NCBI GenBank assembly: GCA_964346765.1
Contig: CAYFWB010000003.1
Span: 62,001-126,000, forward strand
Source of the DNA: JBGSPQ01 sp964346765
GTDB lineage: Bacteria > Patescibacteriota > Gracilibacteria > UBA1369
Direction: 5' to 3'
DNA: 64,000 nt
A model generated the notes under the pieces. The model was not told the DNA's origin, ran no database searches, and saw only the letters and a program-made list of their open reading frames with translations. Position numbers and translations under genes: made by a program. Below are positions 18,445-26,268 of this stretch, in pieces (position 1 is the stretch's first letter; each line of letters begins with the position of its first letter).

Positions 18445-19542
18445 ATGAAAAAACTACTGATACTCACAATCGGAATAACATCTTTTCTAAACTACACGAT
18501 TTTTGCTTCTGCCGATTATACAGTCGTTCCCGCTCCTCCATATGAAAGACAATTCAATATAGAAGCAGAACCCGGATCCAAACAATCGGCCTCGGTAATC
18601 ATCAAAAACATCGGCAACAAAGCCGTAAGACTTAATCTTTACGGCGCAGACGCAACGCAAAGCGCTCAGGGCACATTCGCCCTAACCACAAACACCACCG
18701 AACAAAGACATATAGGCACCTGGATCACTTTTGAAAAACCCGAAATCACCGTTCCCGCGGGCGAAGAAATCACAGTACCTTTCATTCTGCAAATCCCCGA
18801 TTCAACAACTCCCGGTTCATACGCCGGCGGAATCGCTGTAGAAAACATGAACGGCTTCAATGGAGAAACCACCAAAGAAACACCTTCCGTAAGTATTTCT
18901 TCACGATTCATCGTCAGAATATACGTCAGCATCCCCGGTGAAAAAATCCACCAATACAAATGGAAAGACTTCTCATACAGTTACTCAAACGAAAACAACC
19001 ACGCAAAATTCACTTTCGATATATCAAACACAGGAAACACAATTATATTAGTCGACCCAAAAGTGGAACTAGATGGATTTCCCTCTCTCAAACAACCCAT
19101 AATAGAACTGCCCACGGCCACTATTCAACCCGGCACACAGTCACAAAAAATTGACTTAAGATTAACGGAAAAACCGCCGGCAGGTTTTTATCTGGCAACC
19201 GGCACACTAACATTTTCCGAGCTGGATATCGTTAATAATAAAAAAATAAATTCAAAAACCGAATCACGACAATTTATGATTAATTTAACACCCTGGTATT
19301 TCATTGCTATAATCATAATTGTAATTCTCGCACTGATTCTCACTCCGCTTATTCTCTACTTCCGATACAAAACGTACTACAAAAAATGCGTCTCCTATAC
19401 CGTGGCCGAAAACGATACCGTCATAACCATAGCCAATAAACGCGGAGTCAAGTGGAAAAAAATTACAAAACTGAATAAACTGAAGCCCCCATATACTCTC
19501 AAAGTCGGACAACACATCCTAATACCACCTAAAAAGAAATAA
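18445..19542 (+). CDS. DUF916-like (WxL-interacting) membrane protein with LysM after the TM helix
   Basis: This 365-residue paralogue of the 15015 gene product has a signal peptide ending FASA. The N-terminal domain is the best DUF916 match here: NIEAEPGSKQSASVIIKNIG, LYGADATQSAQGTFAL, ITVPAGEEITVPFILQIP, and TTPGSYAGGIAVE. A second beta domain (170-275) follows, then a helix (YFIAIIIIVILALILTPLIL) and a basic stretch, then LysM (YTVAENDTVITIANKRGVKW to ILIPPKKK). As in the paralogue, topology would put LysM inside the cell. The gene is 12 bases from its upstream and 4 from its downstream neighbour. Confidence 0.8.
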   Translation: MKKLLILTIGITSFLNYTIFASADYTVVPAPPYERQFNIEAEPGSKQSASVIIKNIGNKAVRLNLYGADATQSAQGTFALTTNTTEQRHIGTWITFEKPEITVPAGEEITVPFILQIPDSTTPGSYAGGIAVENMNGFNGETTKETPSVSISSRFIVRIYVSIPGEKIHQYKWKDFSYSYSNENNHAKFTFDISNTGNTIILVDPKVELDGFPSLKQPIIELPTATIQPGTQSQKIDLRLTEKPPAGFYLATGTLTFSELDIVNNKKINSKTESRQFMINLTPWYFIAIIIIVILALILTPLILYFRYKTYYKKCVSYTVAENDTVITIANKRGVKWKKITKLNKLKPPYTLKVGQHILIPPKKK

Positions 19543-19546
19543 AATC

Positions 19547-20551
19547 ATGTTAAAAAGGTTTGCGGCACTGGCCATCATGACATTATTATCGGTCTTAAGT
19601 TTCTCATCAATCGCGCTGGCGACAAACAGTCAAGGATTCACAATTGAAGCCGCCAATCCCAACACGATCGATCCCGGAAAATTTATTTTCGAACTTCGTC
19701 CCGGAGAAAAAGCCGAAGATTATATTGAAATAGCCAACCTTTCCGAAAACCAAGAATCATTTTTACTTTACGGTGCCGATCCCACTTTTTCCGCCCAGGG
19801 CACACCCGCGTACAAAACAAGACAAGCCGGCGGCAATGGTGAAGGTCAATGGATTCAGTTCGATCAAAGAAAATTTAAATTACAACCCAAAGAAACAAAA
19901 CTTGTTAAATTCACCGTAAACATACCGCCCCAAGCCAGTTTGGGAGACTACCGAGCGGGCATCACAATGGAAAGAGCCCCTCACGCCTCCTCACAACCGG
20001 GGATTTCAATCGCGACCAGAATAATTTTACATGCTGAAATCAAAGTAACAGATAAACCGCAGGCTATTCCTAAACAAGACGGCAGCTTTCTAGAAGGACA
20101 CGGCGCCCTCGAATCCGCTACAGATGAATTCGACTGGAAAACACTTTATTTCTGGATTTCACTTACATTATTTATATCCAGCTTCTTGACCCTGCTTTGG
20201 ATCACGCTGAAAGAACACAAAGGCGCATCCGCTCTAAAAATGGACCAACCTGTTGAAGTCAAAAAAACTCCCGCCCCCGCTTCAAAAACAAAAAAGAAAG
20301 GCGCCTCCAAAAAACAACCCACTAAAAAAAGCAGTCACACCAAATCTAAAAAATCTTCATCCAAATCATCAACCAAAAAAAGTCCCACATCTACAAAGTC
20401 AAAAAAAACCTCTGCAAAGAAAAAAACTTCAAGCCGCAAGTCAACCAAGTCAACCAAAACAACCAAAACCCCACCCAAAAAAAAGAGCTCAACAACCAAA
20501 AAGAAAAACCCAGCCCACACAAAATCCACAAAAAAGAAAACAAATAAATAA
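19547..20551 (+). CDS. DUF916-like membrane protein with long Lys/Ser/Thr-rich C-terminal tail
   Basis: The 334-residue product has a signal peptide (LAIMTLLSVLSFSSIALA). Its DUF916-like domain (FELRPGEKAEDYIEIANLSE, YGADPTFSAQGTPAY, LQPKETKLVKFTVNIP, ASLGDYRAGITME) spans about residues 30-165. One helix (LYFWISLTLFISSFLTLLWI) lies near 200-220. The last 95 or so residues are almost only K, S, T and P (KKTPAPASKTKKKG onward), like the tails of histone-H1-type proteins. Predicted topology puts the tail in the cytoplasm, where it might bind nucleic acid or ribosomes; it could instead bind anionic polymers if exposed. It is the last gene of the cluster. Confidence 0.75.
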   Translation: MLKRFAALAIMTLLSVLSFSSIALATNSQGFTIEAANPNTIDPGKFIFELRPGEKAEDYIEIANLSENQESFLLYGADPTFSAQGTPAYKTRQAGGNGEGQWIQFDQRKFKLQPKETKLVKFTVNIPPQASLGDYRAGITMERAPHASSQPGISIATRIILHAEIKVTDKPQAIPKQDGSFLEGHGALESATDEFDWKTLYFWISLTLFISSFLTLLWITLKEHKGASALKMDQPVEVKKTPAPASKTKKKGASKKQPTKKSSHTKSKKSSSKSSTKKSPTSTKSKKTSAKKKTSSRKSTKSTKTTKTPPKKKSSTTKKKNPAHTKSTKKKTNK

Positions 20552-20573
20552 AAATCCTAAAACCGACCATTAA

Positions 20574-21191
20574 TTATTGACGCACCAAAAAATTCCTAAC
20601 TTCATGCATCGCCTTTCCCCTATGCGAAACATAATTTTTCTGCTCGATCCCAAGCGCGGCATAAACTTGATCGTACCCCTCCGGTATAAAACATGAACTA
20701 ATCGGCAGTCCTCTGTAAATCGGTGCCAGCAAATCCCTGGTCAAAACACCCTCGGTAACACCTTTAAACAATTTGTATTCTCCTTTTTCATCCATCACCG
20801 CTGCACAACAAACAAAACGCGCCGTTCGCTTTTCATCCGGTACATCCTTTAAAACATCCAGAAAATATTCAATCCACTCTTCATCGCTGGCATTCTCACC
20901 CGCGCCGAATCTCCTTGTCTTAACTCCCAGTTCACCGCACAGAGCGTCCACCAAAATCCCCGAATCCTCTGCCAGAGTCAAAAAACCCGTCTGAGCAAAA
21001 TAATGCCGGACCTTTTTAACCGCGTTCTCCTCATAAGTTTCACCATTTTCTAAAACATCGTTGTTCAAATTCAAATCCCTTGAAGAAACAACCTTAAAAG
21101 GCACATCATACATCACCTCGGTTATTTCATTGAATTTCCCGGGATTAGAAGTACCGATAACCAGCTTCTTTTTTTCATTTGTTTCTGACAT
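20574..21191 (-). CDS. rdgB: RdgB/HAM1 family XTP/dITP diphosphatase
   Basis: The 205-residue enzyme would hydrolyse non-canonical purine nucleoside triphosphates (XTP, ITP, dITP) to monophosphates, cleaning the nucleotide pool. Family motifs are in order: IGTSNPGKFNEI near the N-terminus, ETYEENAVKKVRHY, the acidic AEDSGILVDAL loop, GVKTRRFGAGENA, TARFVCCAAV, and the closing YVSHRGKAM. Length is normal. It lies convergent to the surface cluster with a 22-base gap and appears to be a stand-alone gene. Confidence 0.92.
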   Translation of the reverse strand: MSETNEKKKLVIGTSNPGKFNEITEVMYDVPFKVVSSRDLNLNNDVLENGETYEENAVKKVRHYFAQTGFLTLAEDSGILVDALCGELGVKTRRFGAGENASDEEWIEYFLDVLKDVPDEKRTARFVCCAAVMDEKGEYKLFKGVTEGVLTRDLLAPIYRGLPISSCFIPEGYDQVYAALGIEQKNYVSHRGKAMHEVRNFLVRQ

Positions 21192-21212
21192 AATTTTAAC
21201 CTAACGTAATTT

Positions 21213-21241
21213 TTGCAATCTTACTGCACATTGCCTATAAA
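21213..21241 (+). promoter_or_regulatory. Sigma70-type promoter before the O-antigen-ligase-like gene
   Basis: TTGCAA at 21213-21218 and TATAAA at 21236-21241 are 17 bases apart, placing transcription start about 35 bases before the TTG start codon. Confidence 0.45.
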
Positions 21242-21285
21242 ACACAAATCGCCGCATAGACCCGGGAACCTAAAATACCAAAATT

Positions 21286-22797
21286 TTGTTTAAAAACAAA
21301 CTAAAACTAGGCTTATACATCATCATTTTCCTGCCCGTACTCGGGGAACTAATACGTCTTCCTTTCGGCCCCGAAAACGGAGTACTTGTTTCCGATCTAT
21401 TAATACCGATTCTGTCCGCATTTTGGCTTTACCGATACATTTCCGATACACCGCACTTAACAGGAAAAAAGTTCTTACCCAAGTGGGATAAACCAAAAAA
21501 ACCACCGCTAACATTGCCGTTTAGCCTGTTTATTATAGTGGGAATTTTATCTCTATCGCAGTCGTTACTCTTTCTTTCACCCTATGAAGTCATTTACGGA
21601 TCAATGTATCTAGTCCGCTGGTTCTTTTACGGACTTCTCTACTTCATCACATTTCACAGCATCAAAAATGAAAAAGATTTTAGAGGAGTATTAACCGCGC
21701 TCACAATTTCCGCCTTATTACTGGCAATCGCCGGATTCATCCAATTGACCCTATATCCCGACCTGGCGGAACTGGAAGAAAAAGGCTGGGATCCGCACAT
21801 CAACAGACTGGTTTCCACCTGGCTCGACCCCAATTTTGTTGGAGGACTATTGGCATTCATATCAACCATACTGCTTGGAATAACCCTGCATCTAAAACAA
21901 CTTAAATCAAAAATCGGACTCTCGATAATAATTCTAATTCTTGTAACGGCACTATTTTTAACATATTCCAGGTCCGCCTATTTAGCTTTGGCCGGAGGAT
22001 TTTTCGTTGTCAGTCTGATCAAATCAAAAAAACTTATCATAATCGGCCTGATTCTTGCTATAATCGGCATCTCCGCCTCGGATCGGGCGCAACAAAGAAC
22101 CGCGGAACTCGTACAAAGCGTCACCTCCATCTTCACCGAAACCCCGCAAACCCCCGACCCAACCGCCCGTCTCAGACTAAAAAACTACCAACAAACACTT
22201 TATTTAATTGAAAAACGACCGATCCTCGGCTCCGGCTATAACAACCTGCGGGCGGTAAACCATCAAGAAGGTTTCGTTAAAAACACAGAAATACATTCCG
22301 CCGCCGGCTCGGACTCCTCACTACTAACAATCCTCGCCACCACCGGCATCCTAGGATTCATCCCCTTCCTGCTAATTTACATCATCGCCCTCGCCACCAC
22401 CTTAAAGGCGCGAAGCTCCTTTAAGGTTTGGCCCCAGGCGCGAAGCTCCTTTAAGGTTTGGCCCCAGGCGCGAAACAACAACACCCCCACCGTCCCCCAA
22501 CCTTCCCCGTCAGCCAACGGGGAAGGTTGGCTGACGGGGAAGGTTGGGGAAACCGACGGTAACGGTTGGGCAGGCTACCACCTCGGCCTTTTCGGCGGAA
22601 TCATTTCACTATTAATACACTCACTATTCGTAAACAGCCTGCTCTATTCCCCCATCCTCATCTACTTCTGGATCGCGCTGGGCCTCTCCAAACCAACACC
22701 CCCAGCTCCTTTAAAGTTTATGCCCAAGTTCTTTATGAATTGCATGATAACTCACAGAATTCCCCTGCACACCAAACCTTCTGGCAAGAGCTCTTAA
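21286..22797 (+). CDS. O-antigen ligase/polymerase-like (Wzy_C) membrane protein with in-frame repeat insertions
   Basis: The frame begins at a TTG (21286). It has about ten or more hydrophobic segments and the large loop typical of the O-antigen ligase family (WaaL/Wzy), with the loop motif ARLRLKNYQQTLYLIEKRPILGSGYNNL and a conserved His in EIHSAAGSDSSLL. Such proteins join or polymerise surface glycans. Between two late helices (about residues 370-425) the sequence is interrupted by two copies of the 10-residue repeat ARSSFKVWPQ and by the 51-bp palindromic element. The final 30 residues, beyond IALGLSKP, look unlike a membrane protein and overlap a small opposite-strand frame, so the true end may be earlier or the gene 3' end may be rearranged. 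Confidence 0.7.
   Translation: MFKNKLKLGLYIIIFLPVLGELIRLPFGPENGVLVSDLLIPILSAFWLYRYISDTPHLTGKKFLPKWDKPKKPPLTLPFSLFIIVGILSLSQSLLFLSPYEVIYGSMYLVRWFFYGLLYFITFHSIKNEKDFRGVLTALTISALLLAIAGFIQLTLYPDLAELEEKGWDPHINRLVSTWLDPNFVGGLLAFISTILLGITLHLKQLKSKIGLSIIILILVTALFLTYSRSAYLALAGGFFVVSLIKSKKLIIIGLILAIIGISASDRAQQRTAELVQSVTSIFTETPQTPDPTARLRLKNYQQTLYLIEKRPILGSGYNNLRAVNHQEGFVKNTEIHSAAGSDSSLLTILATTGILGFIPFLLIYIIALATTLKARSSFKVWPQARSSFKVWPQARNNNTPTVPQPSPSANGEGWLTGKVGETDGNGWAGYHLGLFGGIISLLIHSLFVNSLLYSPILIYFWIALGLSKPTPPAPLKFMPKFFMNCMITHRIPLHTKPSGKSS
22401..22474. repeat. 30-bp direct repeats with CTTAAAGG/CCTTTAAG palindrome
   Basis: Two full tandem copies of a 30-base unit (22407-22436 and 22437-22466, starting GGCGCGAAGCTCC) are followed by a partial third. 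The first is entered through CTTAAAGG at 22401-22408, which pairs with CCTTTAAG at 22418-22425. A degenerate copy (AGCTCCTTTAAAGTTTATGC) lies at about 22704-22724. The same palindrome core occurs in the lysyl-synthetase-like gene at 39017-39042. All sit inside coding sequence. Confidence 0.75.
22497..22547. repeat. 51-bp palindromic element, copy 2 (inside ligase gene)
   Basis: This is a perfect inverted repeat with 22-base arms (22497-22518 and 22526-22547) and a 7-base loop GGGGAAG. It is the same length as the element at 1617-1667. It is read in the same frame, giving PTVPQPSPSANGEGWLTGKVG-like residues, against PTVAQPSRSG...TGKVG in the methyltransferase. Confidence 0.85.
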
Positions 22798-22842
22798 CTT
22801 CATGTCGCAAACTTCAAGCTTTCTCTTATCCTGTTGATACAT
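22711..22842 (-). CDS. Small helical ORF of unknown function (43 residues)
   Basis: This is a 43-codon frame from ATG at 22842 to TAA at 22711, antisense to the odd 3' end of the ligase frame. The product (MYQQDKRKLEVCDMKLRALA, then RRFGVQGNSVSYHAIHKEL) is rich in charged helix-forming residues and has an HTH-like spacing, but I do not recognise it. It may be a real small gene, a remnant of a larger gene interrupted by repeats, or chance. The stop lies within a degenerate copy of the 30-bp repeat. Confidence 0.3.
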   Translation of the reverse strand: MYQQDKRKLEVCDMKLRALARRFGVQGNSVSYHAIHKELGHKL

Positions 22843-22981
22843 AACCGCCCCCACTTCATCACAAACCAAGACTTACTTATTAATTTTCGCATCATCCACG
22901 AATCCACATGCCCTTTACAAACCACAATATCATCAATAAAAATTCCATACCGTCACCATTTTCCTTTATGATACCAATAAA

Positions 22982-24322
22982 TTAATACTCCACCTGATAA
23001 GTCTTATAAACAAAAGGTGTCTGCCTATAACCTGACTCAACATAAGTAACTTCGTCCCAAAGTCCGGTGTCCGGATTAAAATTTAAAACCTGCTCATCTC
23101 TACTACCGTTTTCAAAATAAGTTGTAACTTCAACGTATCCATCCTCATTTCTTACAACCACAAACCTTTCCACATTTTGCCGCGAATCAAGAGGATACAA
23201 CACATTTTCCCGCAATGCTTGTTCTTCAAGGTCACTCAAAGACGTCTCATAACTAACTCTATAACTGTCAGAACTCACCGGAGTATCAATTTCAAGCCCG
23301 CCTTTGGGCACATCAACCGCGCTCTTCACGGGAACATCCATAAGCATCGGCGTCGTTTTCGGCACCAAAGACTCCTCGCGGTCATCACCGATTTCATCTT
23401 CACTACCCTCACCTCCGCCAATAACATCATTTTCTTCCAACTCACCACCCCCAATACCGTCACCTTCGACAGTTCCGCTCTCAACAACTTTCAAACCTCC
23501 CGTATTTACAATCTTCAAATTACTACTATCATCAAAAACATTCTCATCGCGATCAATATATTCAAATTCCTCGTCTTCACTCTCGTAGACATAAGACCGC
23601 GCCGTCACTACTTGGTCTGGAATCATCAGCGGCTCGCCAACAACTCCTTGCCGAACCGAATCATCGGCAACATCCTCTTTAGCGGGCGATACCAATATTC
23701 CAGCTACCGCGCTCTCGGCCGACTTGTCACTACCAGTGCCACCGCCATATACACCATCAAAATTAAGCTCCGAAACCGAATCACTTCTGTCACCCGGCAT
23801 CACCAATGACCCCGGAAAAGTTTTAATAGTTTGATTCGATCCAGTATCGTCTATCTCACCAACACCCTCTTCATCAACTTTCTCCGCATCCAAAACAGAA
23901 GCGGAAAGTTCAGCCCGCTCAGCCCGCTCACTATCTTCACCTTCTAAATCTGACACCACTTCAATCTCCTTATCTTCATCTATCCCCACCATAGCTTCAT
24001 CATTGTTTTCTTCTACTCCCGTCCCCTGCGGCACAACCACATCACTCCCCATTTCAACCGGCACATTCATCAGCTGAGCCGCCACCACCACAACCAGCAA
24101 AGCCGATGGCACAAACGCCAAAACATACTTCCACCTTGCAAAAAACTCACCAACTCCCGTATTGACATTACTTTCCGGCACATCCATTATTTTGGCTCTT
24201 GCCAACACATCTTCACGCAAACGCGCTTTAAAACCCTGATCAATCACAATATTTTCCTTATGCTTGTCAGCTATAAGCTTTTCAATTACCGATGAAAAAT
24301 ATTTACTGTTCTGTCTCGCCAT
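22982..24322 (-). CDS. Putative anti-sigma factor: single-pass membrane protein with long acidic exterior
   Basis: The 446-residue product follows the ECF sigma gene by 11 bases. About 65 basic-to-neutral residues (cytoplasmic, where sigma would bind) lead to a single helix (YVLAFVPSALLVVVVAAQLM, about 70-90). Most of the rest is acidic, low-complexity and rich in E, D, S, V and G. A folded C-terminal region (330-446) contains YRVSYETSLSDLEEQALREN and ends VYKTYQVEY. No zinc-binding HxxxCxxC anti-sigma motif is visible, so the assignment rests on gene order and topology. The outer region may sense the envelope. Confidence 0.65.
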   Translation of the reverse strand: MARQNSKYFSSVIEKLIADKHKENIVIDQGFKARLREDVLARAKIMDVPESNVNTGVGEFFARWKYVLAFVPSALLVVVVAAQLMNVPVEMGSDVVVPQGTGVEENNDEAMVGIDEDKEIEVVSDLEGEDSERAERAELSASVLDAEKVDEEGVGEIDDTGSNQTIKTFPGSLVMPGDRSDSVSELNFDGVYGGGTGSDKSAESAVAGILVSPAKEDVADDSVRQGVVGEPLMIPDQVVTARSYVYESEDEEFEYIDRDENVFDDSSNLKIVNTGGLKVVESGTVEGDGIGGGELEENDVIGGGEGSEDEIGDDREESLVPKTTPMLMDVPVKSAVDVPKGGLEIDTPVSSDSYRVSYETSLSDLEEQALRENVLYPLDSRQNVERFVVVRNEDGYVEVTTYFENGSRDEQVLNFNPDTGLWDEVTYVESGYRQTPFVYKTYQVEY

Positions 24323-24333
24323 TTGATTAATAA

Positions 24334-24873
24334 TTATTGTTGGAAAAGAATTTGTTTAACTTTTTTAAGAGCCCTGAAAACCTTCACACCTATATGATTC
24401 GCGCTTAACCCCATAATTTCCGCAATTTCCACGTTCGAAACCTCTTCATAGAACTTCAATCGGATAATTTCACGCTCTTCGAGCTCCAATTGAGCCAAAA
24501 CAACATCCATTTCAGATTTCAGTTCAGATTTTTTCAGATCCCCCACGTAATCTATCGTCTTATCAGCTGTATTCATACCCTCCTCCAGCTCGGTTGTCTG
24601 TCTTTTACCCTGTTCCCTGTACCATTTAAGCACATTATTATGGGCGATCTTATAAAGCCAGGCCGAGAAGGGATAACCCCTCCATTCAAAATCGGCAATA
24701 TGCGACAAAGCGTCGAAAAACGACTGACTGACCAGATCTTCAACCGTGTCCTTATCGTCCACTCGCCTGTAAACATAGCGATAAATCTGATCAAAATATT
24801 TGTCGTACAAGACCGCGAAGTTTTGCGGATCTTTCTTGGCCTCCTCAACCATTTTTCTTTCTTGTTCAAGCAC
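24334..24873 (-). CDS. ECF-type RNA polymerase sigma factor
   Basis: The 179-residue protein has the two ECF sigma regions. Sigma2 (about 15-85) contains LYDKYFDQIYRYVYRRV, DTVEDLVSQSFFDAL and AWLYKIAHNNVLKWYR, which would bind the -10 element and core polymerase. Sigma4 (about 120-175) contains LELEEREIIRLKFYEE, then the helix-turn-helix SNVEIAEIMGLSANHIGVKV for the -35. Length is normal. It is co-transcribed with the membrane protein at 22982-24322, the expected partner. The gene is preceded by a sigma70-like promoter overlapping a perfect inverted repeat. Confidence 0.9.
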   Translation of the reverse strand: MLEQERKMVEEAKKDPQNFAVLYDKYFDQIYRYVYRRVDDKDTVEDLVSQSFFDALSHIADFEWRGYPFSAWLYKIAHNNVLKWYREQGKRQTTELEEGMNTADKTIDYVGDLKKSELKSEMDVVLAQLELEEREIIRLKFYEEVSNVEIAEIMGLSANHIGVKVFRALKKVKQILFQQ

Positions 24874-24902
24874 TTTTAGAATCCTATTGAATAAGGATAC
24901 TT

Positions 24903-24930
24903 ATTATGCATAAACTTGACAGATTGTCAA
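24903..24930 (-). promoter_or_regulatory. Promoter with overlapping TTGACA-N3-TGTCAA palindrome for the sigma/anti-sigma operon
   Basis: On the minus strand TTGACA (24930-24925) and CATAAT (24908-24903) are 16 bases apart. The -35 box is half of a perfect palindrome at 24916-24930 (TTGACA GAT TGTCAA on the + strand), so a dimeric repressor or a second, outward-facing promoter could use the same bases. Confidence 0.5.
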
Positions 24931-25025
24931 CAACTCTATTCCTACACTTTGTATAAGACAAATTGCTGGATTTCATTACACTACAGTGCTAGCATTTTAG
25001 CGCATTCATCATTAACCCAAAAAAC

Positions 25026-25640
25026 ATGAAAAAATTGCTTTTATTAGCCATTTTCAGTCTTTCCCTTACACTCATTGCAATTGGATGTACCAATAACGGA
25101 TCAAGCACCAATTATTCAAATCTAAATCCGAAAGAAAAAAACCTGCTTTCCATTCAAGACGAAACCACCGCGAAAATCGAACAATTAAACAATGAACTGC
25201 AAAAAGACAGCCCCGACTACGACCAAATTAGATTCCTGGCCATTGAAGCGTCCAAATACATCAATGAAAAAATGGACAAAGTGGAAGAGCTGAAAGACGA
25301 CATTAAAAACAGCAAAATTGTTGAAGAAACTAAAAATGTATTACAATCAGCTAAATTATTGATTAACAAAATAAAAGAACTGGCTTCCGATCTGCAGGAA
25401 TTCAAACACGACCTGGCCCGGCTGGCAGAAGACGCAAAGTCCGAAATAGAACAAAAAATCAAAGAAACCCAAACTTTACTTGAAGGATACAAAAGCCGTC
25501 TTGCGGGCATAAAAGATAAATTCAATGACTTACGTGACAAATTGCTAAATTCACTTAATAATGAAGAAGATACCCAGACGACTATGGAGGCTGAATCAAA
25601 CGAAACACCTGTAATAGAAGTCAAACTGGAAAACGAATAA
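25026..25640 (+). CDS. Coiled-coil lipoprotein
   Basis: The 204-residue product has a lipoprotein signal (MKKLLLLAIFSLSLTLIAIGC, lipid Cys at 21). After a short N/S-rich linker it is almost wholly predicted helix and coiled coil (KIEQLNNELQKD, KMDKVEELKDDIKNSK, EQKIKETQTLLEGYK), ending in an acidic, T/E-rich tail. No enzymatic motif is seen. It lies divergent to the sigma operon and in tandem with two coiled-coil membrane proteins (19-base gap), so the three may form one envelope complex. Confidence 0.75.
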   Translation: MKKLLLLAIFSLSLTLIAIGCTNNGSSTNYSNLNPKEKNLLSIQDETTAKIEQLNNELQKDSPDYDQIRFLAIEASKYINEKMDKVEELKDDIKNSKIVEETKNVLQSAKLLINKIKELASDLQEFKHDLARLAEDAKSEIEQKIKETQTLLEGYKSRLAGIKDKFNDLRDKLLNSLNNEEDTQTTMEAESNETPVIEVKLENE

Positions 25641-25659
25641 ATAATTAATCACAAATACA

Positions 25660-26268
25660 ATGAAAAAAACCCCAATTTTGATCATAACACTGGTTATTTT
25701 AGCGATTCCAACGCTCGCCCTGGCCGCAACAACGTTTATTCCCCAACCCGTAGACCTCCCCCCCGAAGCGATAGATTACGATGGCAATCCGGTTAGTAAT
25801 CTCTTCCGCGATCCAAACATCCTGGCCGCCGTAATAGGTGTTGGCGGACTGCTTGTGGGTTCATTTATAACAATCCTGGCCACTTATGTAATGCGCTGGA
25901 TGGACAACCGCCGCGAAGACAAACGCGAAGACCTACTATTGGAAAGAAGCAAAAAAGAAAAAGAATATCAGATGAAACAAGAAATCTACAAAAACTTCCT
26001 TCATGAACTTGCGGACTTGGAAACATTTACACAAAAAACCGATGATGAATTCAAAAGACAATGGAATCGCACAGAAATTAAAGTAGATCTTATAGCTTCG
26101 CAGGAAGTCAGAGATTTAAAACACCAAATGCAAAACGAACTACTTGAACTCGCGGAAAAAAACATCAAATCCAAATCAGCTCACCTAAGCGATCAGTACA
26201 TGAACCTAAGAGACCAACTGCTTGAGGCAATTAGAAAAGATATCGACATTCTTCAGCCTAAAAAATGA
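25660..26268 (+). CDS. Membrane protein with cytoplasmic coiled coil
   Basis: The 202-residue product has a signal peptide (ILIITLVILAIPTLALA), a short outer segment, one helix (ILAAVIGVGGLLVGSFITIL, about 48-75), then a highly charged helical domain (MDNRREDKREDLLLERSKKE onward). The last 70 residues (EIKVDLIASQEVRDLKHQMQ, LLEAIRKDIDILQ) align by eye with the C-terminus of the next gene product (EIDLFASEQTINAHKEM, LLQALKKDLRL), so both share a cytoplasmic domain. Start and stop overlap the next gene by four bases (ATGA). Function unknown. Confidence 0.75.
   Translation: MKKTPILIITLVILAIPTLALAATTFIPQPVDLPPEAIDYDGNPVSNLFRDPNILAAVIGVGGLLVGSFITILATYVMRWMDNRREDKREDLLLERSKKEKEYQMKQEIYKNFLHELADLETFTQKTDDEFKRQWNRTEIKVDLIASQEVRDLKHQMQNELLELAEKNIKSKSAHLSDQYMNLRDQLLEAIRKDIDILQPKK

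Noticed and set aside
23177..23809. Opposite-strand frame of 210 codons over the anti-sigma gene
   Set aside because: It overlaps low-complexity coding sequence and has no recognisable motif or start context.
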